A stretch of 64,000 nucleotides of DNA, taken from contig JAFZUV010000007.1 in NCBI GenBank assembly GCA_017618135.1, positions 246,360 to 310,359 of the forward strand. The letters run 5' to 3'. The notes under the pieces were generated by a model. It searched no databases, had not been told where the DNA came from, and was given only the letters and a program-made list of their open reading frames with translations. Origin of the DNA: Clostridia bacterium (GTDB taxonomy: Bacteria > Bacillota > Clostridia > Oscillospirales > Acutalibacteraceae). Below are positions 57,104-64,000 of the stretch, piece after piece. The position numbers were made by a program, and so were the translations under genes. Each line of letters starts with the position of its first letter. The first letter of the stretch is position 1.

Positions 57104-58373
57104 TTTCACCTATAACATAATCGCTTTTTGACTCTTTTATCACCACATCAACTATCTTGCCTTCAAGATTAACCTCACTGTTAACGCAAACTTTTGTGTA
57201 GTTTGGAGAGTACCCTTCATTTATACCGTTTTTCTTTTTTTCAAATAATACAGGTACCCTAAGACCTATCTGGCTTGATAAAAACTCCCGTTCGCTGTCT
57301 TTGGTGATTTCAATCATCTTCCTTGTTCTTATCTGTTTATCGCGGTTAGGCACTTGGCAGGGTAAACCAAAGGCTGTTGTTCCGGCTCTTCTTGAATAAG
57401 CAAATATGTGTGAGCGCGCAAAGCCTACTTTTTTTACAAATTCTGCGCTGGCATTAAATTCCTCTTCACTTTCACCTGCAAAACCTACCATAATATCTGT
57501 AGTTATTGCGGCGTTATTGAAAACACTTCTGATGCGTGTGACCAAATCATAATAGAATTTTGTGTCATAATGTCTGTTCATACGCTTAAGCGTACGGTCA
57601 CAACCGGACTGTAAGGATAGATGAAATTGTGGGCAGAATTTTTCTTGCGACTTAAGGTGAGTCAGCATTTGATCGGTTATGTGATCCGGTTCGAGCGAGC
57701 CGAGCCGGACTCTTTTTATACTTTCGACTTGACATACGGTATCAACCGCGTCGCAAATATTGTTTTCGCCGCCAAGCCCGAACGCGGAAAGATTTATGCC
57801 TACAAGTACAATTTCTTTATAACCGCTGTCAGCTAACGCTTGAGCTTCTGTTTTTATGTCATTAAGTGACCTTGAACGCACAAATCCCCGTGCTTTCGGA
57901 ATAATGCAATAAGAACAGTGTTGATTACAACCGTCCTCAATTTTCATAAATGCCCGTGTTCTTTCTGAAAACTCTGTGATAGTAAGGCCTGAATATGTAT
58001 CTTCCTTTTTGTGTTGGTTCAAAATATATATTCTGTCATTCTTAAATTTATTGATTGCATTTATAACAGCTGATGTATCACGATTGCCTATGACAATATC
58101 CGCGTCAGGCAAACTTTCGGCTTTTTCCGGAAAGGCTTGTACCATACAGCCTGTGAGAATTATTATTGATTCCGGAAACTCTTTTCTTGTTTTGTGGAGC
58201 ATTTGCCGGGTTTTACGGTCACTCTCAGCTGTTACGGTGCAGGAATTTATTATAACAGCGTCTGCAGATAAATTTTCAAACGCAGTATGACCGAGCTTCA
58301 GTATGGCTTCTCTTAATGATTGTGTTTCATATTGATTAACCTTGCAGCCGAGTGTTTTAAAGTGAAAATTCAA
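57096..58373 (-). CDS. mtaB: tRNA (N6-threonylcarbamoyladenosine(37)-C2)-methylthiotransferase
   Basis: 425 residues. Radical-SAM enzyme that converts t6A37 to ms2t6A in tRNA-Lys type anticodons. Seen: TLGCKVNQYET (first cluster, first Cys), INSCTV, TGCMVQ, radical SAM GCNQHCSYCIIPKARG, then a TRAM domain near the end (VPVLFEKKKNGINEGYSPNY). The TLGCKVNQYE start separates MtaB from MiaB (GCQMN). Its minus-strand start is about 120 bases from the divergent hydrolase. Confidence 0.94.
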   Translation of the reverse strand: MNFHFKTLGCKVNQYETQSLREAILKLGHTAFENLSADAVIINSCTVTAESDRKTRQMLHKTRKEFPESIIILTGCMVQAFPEKAESLPDADIVIGNRDTSAVINAINKFKNDRIYILNQHKKEDTYSGLTITEFSERTRAFMKIEDGCNQHCSYCIIPKARGFVRSRSLNDIKTEAQALADSGYKEIVLVGINLSAFGLGGENNICDAVDTVCQVESIKRVRLGSLEPDHITDQMLTHLKSQEKFCPQFHLSLQSGCDRTLKRMNRHYDTKFYYDLVTRIRSVFNNAAITTDIMVGFAGESEEEFNASAEFVKKVGFARSHIFAYSRRAGTTAFGLPCQVPNRDKQIRTRKMIEITKDSEREFLSSQIGLRVPVLFEKKKNGINEGYSPNYTKVCVNSEVNLEGKIVDVVIKESKSDYVIGEII

Positions 58374-58493
58374 AATACCACCTCAAATCCTAATAATTAT
58401 AAACAAAAGTTTGTCTTTTTTCAATATAGTAATTGTGTTATGGAGCAAGATGTGGTATTATATTGTACAGCGAAACTGTTTAAGGGTGATAAA

Positions 58494-59426
58494 ATGTCTC
58501 TTTTAATTGTTTTGGTATCGTTAGTCGTCTTGTTTCTTTTGGTGGTTGTTGTATTTTTCTTTTATACATTTGTCAGAAAAGGAAAAGAGTCGCGTGTTGT
58601 ATTTAAAGACGGCGATGAAGCGTATTTTGGCGAATACTACAAATACATTCGTGACGGTGCCGATTATATAATGTCAAGGCGGTTTGAAGAACATCGCATC
58701 AAAAGCTTTGATGGGCTTACCCTTTACGGCAGATATTTAAAGAACGGTGACAGCAATAAGACGATTATGCTCTTTCACGGTTACCGTTCCTGCGGCGAAA
58801 AAGATTTTTCCGGCTCCTTTAAGTATTATTTTGATAGTGGATTCAATATTTTGCTTGTGGATCAGAGATGTCACGGGAAGAGCGAAGGCAGAATAATATC
58901 TTTTGGCGTAAAAGAAAGCAGAGATGTTATTTCGTGGCTCGATTATATGCTTGAGACCTACGGTAATAAAGAAATATTCATTGTAGGGCTTTCAATGGGT
59001 GCGGCAACCGTTTTATTCTCAACGCGATTTAAAATGCCTGATAATGTTAAGGGGATTATAGCGGATTGCGGTTTTAACTCGCCAGAAAAGATTATCCGAA
59101 AAGTTGCAAAACAAAACTTTAGTATTAACGGTTTTCTGCTTATGCCCATGTTAAATGTACTTTGCCGCTTATTTGGGAAATTCAGCGTGTACGATGCTTG
59201 CTCTGAGAAAGCTCTTAAAGACTTTGACCGTCCGGTTTTATTTATACACGGAAAAGGTGACGATTTTGTGCCGTACGAAATGAGCGTTTCAGGCTTTGAG
59301 GCCGCGAATGAGCCGAAATTCATTTGCCTTGTTGACGGGGCTATGCACGGTATGAGTTATCTCGTTGATACGCCTAAAGTTCAAAAAGCCTTTGATGATT
59401 TTATAAATTTTTGCGAGAAAAGGTAA
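58494..59426 (+). CDS. Membrane-anchored alpha/beta hydrolase
   Basis: 310 residues from ATG 58494 (AAGGGTGA upstream). N-terminal signal-anchor (LLIVLVSLVVLFLLVVVVFFFYTF) and a hydrolase fold: LFHGYRSCGEKDF (oxyanion loop), GLSMGAATV with nucleophile Ser, HGKGDDFVP with Asp and DGAMHGMSY with His, the complete triad. Resembles Bem46/YfhR-like hydrolases and peptidases; the substrate is unknown. Catalytic part may face outside. Confidence 0.82.
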   Translation: MSLLIVLVSLVVLFLLVVVVFFFYTFVRKGKESRVVFKDGDEAYFGEYYKYIRDGADYIMSRRFEEHRIKSFDGLTLYGRYLKNGDSNKTIMLFHGYRSCGEKDFSGSFKYYFDSGFNILLVDQRCHGKSEGRIISFGVKESRDVISWLDYMLETYGNKEIFIVGLSMGAATVLFSTRFKMPDNVKGIIADCGFNSPEKIIRKVAKQNFSINGFLLMPMLNVLCRLFGKFSVYDACSEKALKDFDRPVLFIHGKGDDFVPYEMSVSGFEAANEPKFICLVDGAMHGMSYLVDTPKVQKAFDDFINFCEKR

Positions 59427-59433
59427 TATTTTC

Positions 59434-59462
59434 TTGTAATATTCGAGTGTTTGTGATAAAAT
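59434..59462 (+). promoter_or_regulatory. Candidate promoter of the E2-like gene
   Basis: TTGTAA at 59434-59439 and TAAAAT at 59457-59462 with a 17-bp spacer. Confidence 0.45.
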
Positions 59463-59490
59463 AAAGCAAATTGTTTTTTTGGGGGCTTTT

Positions 59491-60333
59491 ATGAGATCTG
59501 ACGGTTTTAAACTTAAAAATGTTGATCCTATGTATATGATTGCGTCGTATGTTATGGATAAGCGCTATGACGCGATGAATATGGTAACGATTGATATACC
59601 TCTTGAGCATATCAGCAACTATCTTAAGGAAAAGCGTAAACAGGGTATAAATATAAGCCATATGGCAGTTATTTTATCGGCATATGTGAGAGTTGTTGCC
59701 GAGTTTCCCGAGCTTAACCGTTTTATAGTGAATAAAAAACCGTACGCGCGCAAGGAATTATCCGTTTCAATGGTTGTTCTTAAGGCGGGCTCTAACGGTC
59801 ACGGCACAATGTCGAAAATGTATTTTGACAAAAAAAATACGGTTTTTGAAGTGAATGATATAATAAATCGATATGTGGACGAAAACAGAAATGAGCCGGA
59901 TAACAACGGAACCGAAAAGCTTATGAAGGTGCTGCTCAGCATACCGGGCCTTATGCCGCTTGGTGTAAAGGTTATCAAGTTTATGGACAGACACGGCTGG
60001 TTACCTAAAAGTATTATTGATATGTCGCCGTTTCATGCGAGTTTATTGATATCTAATCTCGCTTCTATCAGAACAAATCATATTTTTCATCATGTGTATG
60101 AGTTTGGTACAACTAGTATTGGTATAACAATGGGTAATACAAGGGAAATACCAAAACGCAGGGGTGATCAGATATTTTTCGAAAGATGTATGCCGCTTGG
60201 CGTTGTTATGGATGAGCGGATAGCTTCGGGCAGTTATTTTGCGACTGCGTTCAGGCGCTTGAGAATGTATTTGCGTAATCCGCAGTTGCTTGAGCAACCG
60301 GCGGAAAAAGTCGTTGAAGATTATGGTATATAA
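59491..60333 (+). CDS. Stand-alone 2-oxoacid dehydrogenase E2-like acyltransferase domain
   Basis: 280 residues from ATG 59491 (GGGGG upstream). The fold signature fits the chloramphenicol acetyltransferase/E2 catalytic superfamily: NMVTIDIPLEHISNYLKE, NISHMAVILSAYVRVVAEFPELN, and near the end PLGVVMDERIASGSYFATAF, where E2 proteins have H-R-x-x-D-G. The expected His-x-x-x-Asp reads MDERIASG here, so the catalytic His is not in the usual place. There is no lipoyl or E1-binding domain and no E1/E3 gene nearby. It is thus an orphan homologue; acyl transfer is possible but unproven. Confidence 0.72.
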   Translation: MRSDGFKLKNVDPMYMIASYVMDKRYDAMNMVTIDIPLEHISNYLKEKRKQGINISHMAVILSAYVRVVAEFPELNRFIVNKKPYARKELSVSMVVLKAGSNGHGTMSKMYFDKKNTVFEVNDIINRYVDENRNEPDNNGTEKLMKVLLSIPGLMPLGVKVIKFMDRHGWLPKSIIDMSPFHASLLISNLASIRTNHIFHHVYEFGTTSIGITMGNTREIPKRRGDQIFFERCMPLGVVMDERIASGSYFATAFRRLRMYLRNPQLLEQPAEKVVEDYGI

Positions 60334-60378
60334 TTTTTAATTATATCAAAACATTAATTACTTAGCGGAGGTAGAGTT

Positions 60379-61242
60379 ATGTTGGTATCAGCAAAAGAAA
60401 TGCTTAATAAAGCAAAGGCGGGTAAGTATGCGGTAGGTCAATTCAACATCAATAATCTTGAATGGACAAAAGCAATACTGCTCACAGCTCAGGAGGAGAA
60501 TTCGCCGGTAATTTTAGGTGTTTCAGAGGGCGCGGGAAAATACATGTGCGGTTTTAAAACAGTAGCGGATATGGTTAAAGCTATGATTGATGAATTGGGT
60601 ATAACCGTTCCCGTTGCGCTTCACCTTGATCACGGCTCATATCAGGGAGCTAAAAAGTGCATAGAAGCAGGGTTCTCTTCAATAATGTTTGATGGTTCTC
60701 ATTATCCGATTGAAGAAAATATCGCAAAAACAAAAGAGTTGGTTGGCGTGTGCGAAGAACTTGGTTTGTCAATCGAAGCTGAAGTCGGTGCAATAGGCGG
60801 CGAGGAAGACGGAGTTATCGGCGGCGGCGAGGTTGCCGATCCAAATGAATGCAAAATGATTGCTGATTTGGGTGTAACAATGCTGGCGGCAGGTATAGGT
60901 AATATTCACGGAAAATACCCTGAAAATTGGACGGGCCTTAGATTTGATACGCTTGACGCTATACAACAGCTCACCGGAAATATGCCGCTTGTACTTCACG
61001 GAGGCACCGGTATTCCTGCGGATATGATAAAAAAGGCCATTTCTTTGGGCGTATCCAAAATCAATGTTAATACTGAATGTCAGTTGGCATTTGCTGACGC
61101 TACAAGAAAGTACATAGAGGCCGGCAAAGACCTTGAAGGCAAAGGATTTGACCCGAGAAAGCTGTTGGCTCCCGGAGTTGAGGCAATAAAGGAAACTGTT
61201 AAGGAGAAAATGGAATTATTCGGTTCCGTCGGGAAAGCCTGA
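60379..61242 (+). CDS. fba: Class II fructose-bisphosphate aldolase
   Basis: 287 residues. Zinc-dependent cleavage of fructose 1,6-bisphosphate in glycolysis. Seen: GQFNINNLEWTKAI, LHLDHGSYQGAKKCIEAGFS (zinc His and catalytic Asp, quoted family block), DGSHYPIEENI, EAEVGAIGGEEDGV, GNIHGKYP, LVLHGGTGIP, and INVNTECQLAF for phosphate binding. AGCGGAGG ribosome site. Followed by a strong terminator, so monocistronic or the end of a short unit with the E2-like gene. Confidence 0.97.
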   Translation: MLVSAKEMLNKAKAGKYAVGQFNINNLEWTKAILLTAQEENSPVILGVSEGAGKYMCGFKTVADMVKAMIDELGITVPVALHLDHGSYQGAKKCIEAGFSSIMFDGSHYPIEENIAKTKELVGVCEELGLSIEAEVGAIGGEEDGVIGGGEVADPNECKMIADLGVTMLAAGIGNIHGKYPENWTGLRFDTLDAIQQLTGNMPLVLHGGTGIPADMIKKAISLGVSKINVNTECQLAFADATRKYIEAGKDLEGKGFDPRKLLAPGVEAIKETVKEKMELFGSVGKA

Positions 61243-61252
61243 TTTTGTTCTT

Positions 61253-61284
61253 TCAAGAGTGGGGAAACCCACTCTTGATTTTTT
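61253..61284 (+). terminator. Terminator of fba
   Basis: TCAAGAGTGGG-GAAA-CCCACTCTTGA followed by TTTTTT. Confidence 0.92.
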
Positions 61285-61330
61285 ATGCAAAATATTATAG
61301 AATTGTTATATCATTTTTTTGGAGTTGTTT

Positions 61331-61831
61331 ATGGATACTTATTGTGAACAATTAGTCAGAATTAAAAAGGGCGCGAAGTTTTATTTTGGAGTCATAGGCC
61401 TTTGGTTTGCTGTTTTATTGATAGCTTTTTTCAGTATGCTGTATTTGCGTGTGCTTGCGGCGGTGATTATTGTTGCAGCCGGTTACGGTGCATATTATCT
61501 TATGGGCTTTCTTTTGGTCGAATACGAGTATATAATCACAAACGGTGAGCTTGATATTGATATTATCTACTCTAAGCGTTCGCGTAAAAGACTTGCTACT
61601 TTTGAGCTTTCTGAAGTTGAAAGCATTGAAAAATATAACGGTGAGTATGTTGATAAGAATAAATATAAGAAAGCAGTTATCGCGTGTGATGTAAAAGCTG
61701 ATAACGCCTATAGATTTGTATTTAACGGCGAATCCGGTCTTAAAATTGCAATAATAACACCTGATGCGCGAACCCGTGAGGAAGTCGTGAAGTTTGTTCC
61801 AAGATTTGTCGGCAATAGTGCTTTTAAGTAA
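61331..61831 (+). CDS. DUF6106-like membrane protein
   Basis: 166 residues from ATG 61331 (GGAG upstream). Two adjacent helices (FGVIGLWFAVLLIAFFSMLY and VLAAVIIVAAGYGAYYLMGF) then a cytoplasmic mixed domain with EYEYIITNGELDIDIIYSKRSRKRL, the recognisable core of a Clostridia family of unknown function. It lies 15 bases before the nnr gene and probably shares its transcript. Confidence 0.7.
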   Translation: MDTYCEQLVRIKKGAKFYFGVIGLWFAVLLIAFFSMLYLRVLAAVIIVAAGYGAYYLMGFLLVEYEYIITNGELDIDIIYSKRSRKRLATFELSEVESIEKYNGEYVDKNKYKKAVIACDVKADNAYRFVFNGESGLKIAIITPDARTREEVVKFVPRFVGNSAFK

Positions 61832-61845
61832 TACTGAGGTAAAAA

Positions 61846-63309
61846 ATGAAAGTTTTAACTTGTGCTCAAATTAAATATGTGGAAAAAATGGCCGCTGATA
61901 ACGGCCGCTTTTCTTATGAGGATATGATGGAAAAAGCCGGTGCCGCCGTTTTTTACGAAATATCAAAAAGAGTTGATATTGACGCCAAAAGAATACTTTT
62001 GATAACAGGTCCGGGAAATAATGGCGGTGACGCAATAGTTGCGGCTGATCTTTTAAGGAATGCCGGTGCTGATGTTGAATTGTATTTTCCGTTAGGCGCT
62101 CCTTCGGCGCAAACAGCTAAGAATGTTTATAACAGTATAAATACTTTACCTGTATGCAATGAAATTATTGACCAATACGATATTTATATTGATGCTCTTT
62201 TCGGCATAGGATTTAATCGCGGTCTAACACCTGAAATAATAACTCTCCTTGAAAAAATTAACGCTAAACAAGGATTTAAAGTTGCCATTGATTTGCCAAG
62301 CGGTGTTTATTGTGACGGTGGTATGGCGGAAATTGCTTTCAGGGCTGATATAACGGTTACTTTTATCGGATACAAGCTATGCCATCTGCTTCCGCCTACG
62401 GCATCATTCTGCGGTGAAGTGATACTTAACAATCTTGGCATAGAAATAATGAAAAACTTTTCTTATGAGATTATTGATAAGCCTGATATTGTTGTGCCTG
62501 ACAGCAATTCTCATAAAGGTACTTTTGGTACCGCATTGCTTTTTTGCGGCAGTTACGGTATGTGCGGTGCGCAAATTTTATCAGCGCGCGCAGCGATTAC
62601 AAGCGGTGCGGGTATTGTAAAATGTATTGTCTGTGATAAAAACTATGCGGCTTTTACTCAAGCTGTTCCTGAGGCGGTCACCATACCTGTTGAAACATCA
62701 TCTGATGGGGCGCCACTGCTTAACGATAATATAATAATAACAGCGCTTAACGGCTCCTCGGCATTACTCATTGGCTGCGGCATTGGTAGAACAAAAGAGG
62801 CTAAGTCAATTACAAGAAAAATGCTGCAGTTATCAGAAATACCTGTTGTTTTAGATGCGGATGGCATAAATGCTATAGATGACGACATAAATATTCTAAG
62901 AAGTGTTAAGGCTCCTCTGATACTTACACCGCATCCCGGAGAAATGGGTAGATTGCTTGGCGTTGAAACCTACAAAATTGAAAGCAATCGTATTTATTAT
63001 GCCAAGGAATTCTCAATCAAGTATAAATGCGTACTGGTTCTTAAGGGTGCAAACACAATCGTTGCCGCGCCCAATGGTGAATTATTTTTTAATATCACAG
63101 GGAATTACGGTATGGGCAAAGGTGGAAGCGGCGATGTTTTAAGCGGCATAATTACAGCACTGCTTGCAAACGGGTGTGACGCGGTTAAAGCGGCAAAAAC
63201 CGCCGTTTATGTGCACGGTAGGGCGGGTGACAATGCCGCTGAACGGTATACAAAGCGCACAATGCTGCCAAGTGATATTATAAGGGAGCTTAAGCACATC
63301 GAGTTTTAA
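61846..63309 (+). CDS. nnr: Bifunctional NAD(P)HX epimerase/dehydratase
   Basis: 487 residues. Repairs hydrated NAD(P)H. The N-terminal epimerase part (about 1-210) has GPGNNGGDAIVAADLL, IDALFGIGFNRGLTP and DLPSGVYCDGG. The C-terminal ADP-dependent dehydratase part (about 220-487) has HKGTFGTALLFCGSYGMCGA, LIGCGIGRTKEA, VLDADGINAI, LTPHPGEMGRLL and the catalytic GKGGSGDVLSG. Both halves look intact. Followed by a lipoprotein gene. Confidence 0.95.
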   Translation: MKVLTCAQIKYVEKMAADNGRFSYEDMMEKAGAAVFYEISKRVDIDAKRILLITGPGNNGGDAIVAADLLRNAGADVELYFPLGAPSAQTAKNVYNSINTLPVCNEIIDQYDIYIDALFGIGFNRGLTPEIITLLEKINAKQGFKVAIDLPSGVYCDGGMAEIAFRADITVTFIGYKLCHLLPPTASFCGEVILNNLGIEIMKNFSYEIIDKPDIVVPDSNSHKGTFGTALLFCGSYGMCGAQILSARAAITSGAGIVKCIVCDKNYAAFTQAVPEAVTIPVETSSDGAPLLNDNIIITALNGSSALLIGCGIGRTKEAKSITRKMLQLSEIPVVLDADGINAIDDDINILRSVKAPLILTPHPGEMGRLLGVETYKIESNRIYYAKEFSIKYKCVLVLKGANTIVAAPNGELFFNITGNYGMGKGGSGDVLSGIITALLANGCDAVKAAKTAVYVHGRAGDNAAERYTKRTMLPSDIIRELKHIEF

Positions 63310-63325
63310 TTCAGAGGTGCATAAA

Positions 63326-63829
63326 TTGAAGCTTCGCATAATCTGCGTATTACTTATTGTTACTTGCGTATTCTGCGGTTGTAAAAGCAATTCAAAACCG
63401 GTCAAACTGCAACTTAAATCAATTTCTTTTGTTGCTGATATTAAATACAATGAAATCAGTTATAGTTGCGATTGTACTATTCATTCAAATAAAAATTTAA
63501 GCATAGTTTTTAAATCTCCGGATAATCTTAAGGGGTTGACTGTCGCCTGCAACAGCGGTTTATGCTCAATCAGCTATAACGGACTCAGCATCGATTCGGC
63601 GGATAATGTTTTACCTGAAAATTTCTTTGTTTCAAATTTTAATGATGTTCTGAAAATGTGCGATGGTTCTGAATTGATTGAACAAAAGCACAGTTTATAT
63701 GTCAACGGTAAATTAAACGGTAAAGAGTTTAAGCTTACTGCTTCGCCTACCGGCTTGCCAATATTGCTTACTATTCCTGATTTGTGTATGCGGATTGATT
63801 TTAATAATGTAAAAGTAAAAAACAAATGA
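63326..63829 (+). CDS. Putative lipoprotein of unknown function
   Basis: 167 residues. TTG 63326 is preferred because GAGGTG lies 6 bases upstream; a GTG at 63317 overlaps that site. The signal peptide (LRIICVLLIVTCVFCGC) ends in a lipobox-like F-C-G-C, so it is probably attached to the outer membrane face by Cys. The mature part is beta-rich with repeated short strands (SISFVADIKYNEISYSC, LSIVFKSP) and several Cys residues. No family recognised. It ends in a terminator 6 bases before the mobile element. Confidence 0.7.
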   Translation: MKLRIICVLLIVTCVFCGCKSNSKPVKLQLKSISFVADIKYNEISYSCDCTIHSNKNLSIVFKSPDNLKGLTVACNSGLCSISYNGLSIDSADNVLPENFFVSNFNDVLKMCDGSELIEQKHSLYVNGKLNGKEFKLTASPTGLPILLTIPDLCMRIDFNNVKVKNK

Positions 63830-63857
63830 CCGGAGAGCCCTTCGGTCATTTGTTTTT
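63821..63857 (+). terminator. Terminator at the end of the nnr operon
   Basis: AACAAATGACCG (63821-63832) pairs with CGGTCATTTGTT (63843-63854), followed by T residues; the stem includes the last codons and stop of the lipoprotein gene. Confidence 0.85.
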
Positions 63858-63921
63858 AGTGGTAGTAAATCCACTGGCTCTGCCAGTGGACAGAGAGCTT
63901 TAGCTATGGACAGAATAAAAA

Positions 63922-63978
63922 CTCCTTGATATATTTGAAGTTGAGGTTCGCCAACCCAACGAGAATATATCAAGGAGG
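63922..63978 (+). promoter_or_regulatory. Hairpin sequestering the transposase ribosome-binding site
   Basis: CTCCTTGATATATT pairs perfectly with AATATATCAAGGAG; the ribosome site AAGGAGG (63972-63978) is inside the 3' arm, 8 bases before the ATG. IS200 elements are known to hold back transposase translation in this way. Confidence 0.7.
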
Positions 63979-63986
63979 TCCTAACC

Positions 63987-64000
63987 ATGAAAGAGAAGGA
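63987..64000 (+). CDS. Start of a transposase gene (IS200/IS605 TnpA-like), cut by the window edge
   Basis: Only the first codons (MKEKE) are visible, so the family call rests on the hairpin-controlled ribosome site and the end hairpin upstream. The gene continues beyond the window. Confidence 0.5.

Larger units (their letters stand above)
63858..64000 (+). mobile_element. Left end of an IS200/IS605-like element
   Basis: Two hairpins precede the start of a new gene that runs off the window: TCCACTGGC-TCT-GCCAGTGGA (63870-63890), suited to recognition by a Y1 transposase, and a 14-bp stem (63922-63935 with 63964-63977). No inverted repeats or target duplication could be tested as the right end is outside. 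The exact left boundary is uncertain. Confidence 0.6.

Overview
This 64 kb window looks like a chromosomal segment of a low-GC, Gram-positive member of the Clostridia, most likely a gut Ruminococcaceae/Oscillospirales relative. The support is indirect: a Firmicutes-type division and cell-wall cluster, a MurE with the DNPR motif typical of meso-DAP addition, SpoVD-like and CwlD-like proteins, pyruvate phosphate dikinase, ECF-type vitamin uptake, a BspA-like leucine-rich-repeat protein ending in a dockerin, and consensus sigma-A promoters with 17-bp spacers. No 16S rRNA gene is present, so the genus cannot be fixed.

Layout. 1-6.2 kb: housekeeping genes (EAL protein, tRNA-Leu, coaD-rsmD, rplS with an L19-type leader, lepB, tRNA-Met). 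6.2-9.5 kb: a patchy accessory stretch with a broken tRNA-Trp copy and GC-rich filler, intact tRNA-Trp, a four-helix-bundle (S23-type) gene beside a long inverted repeat, a divergent XRE/lipoprotein locus with two matching operators, a hairpin array and an ABC-permease remnant. 9.6-10.9 kb: GH37 trehalase. 11-23.4 kb: the dcw cluster mraZ-rsmH-ftsL-ftsI-murE-mraY-ftsW-murG-murA-ftsQ-ftsZ. 23.4-28.8 kb: DUF4364, BofC-like, a class A PBP, and a pyridoxal-type kinase divergent from a C-terminally truncated MocR regulator. 28.9-35 kb: second accessory stretch with an acetyltransferase pseudogene, Fic protein, a strongly structured RNA/attenuator, two small membrane proteins and the LRR-dockerin protein. 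35-39.4 kb: ppdK and the pantothenate pair coaX-panT. 39.5-45 kb: a surface-polysaccharide operon.

45.8-52.1 kb is the most interesting part: an ABC exporter, an acyltransferase-3 membrane protein, a 130-residue candidate precursor, a PqqD-like recognition protein, an S26-type Ser/His peptidase, an HPr-kinase-like protein and a nucleotidyltransferase (NTP_transf_5-like). This has the parts list of a ribosomally made, post-translationally modified peptide system related to the kinase/nucleotidyltransferase-equipped lasso clusters, but with no cyclase and no transglutaminase-like peptidase. It is followed by a glycyl radical enzyme of unassigned substrate with its activase, divergent from an AraC regulator. 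55.7-63.8 kb: radA, mtaB, hydrolase, E2-like acyltransferase, fba, DUF6106, nnr, lipoprotein. The last 150 bases are the left end of an IS200/IS605-like element whose transposase ribosome-binding site lies in a hairpin.

All calls come from reading sequence and translations only; no database search, folding program or expression data was available.
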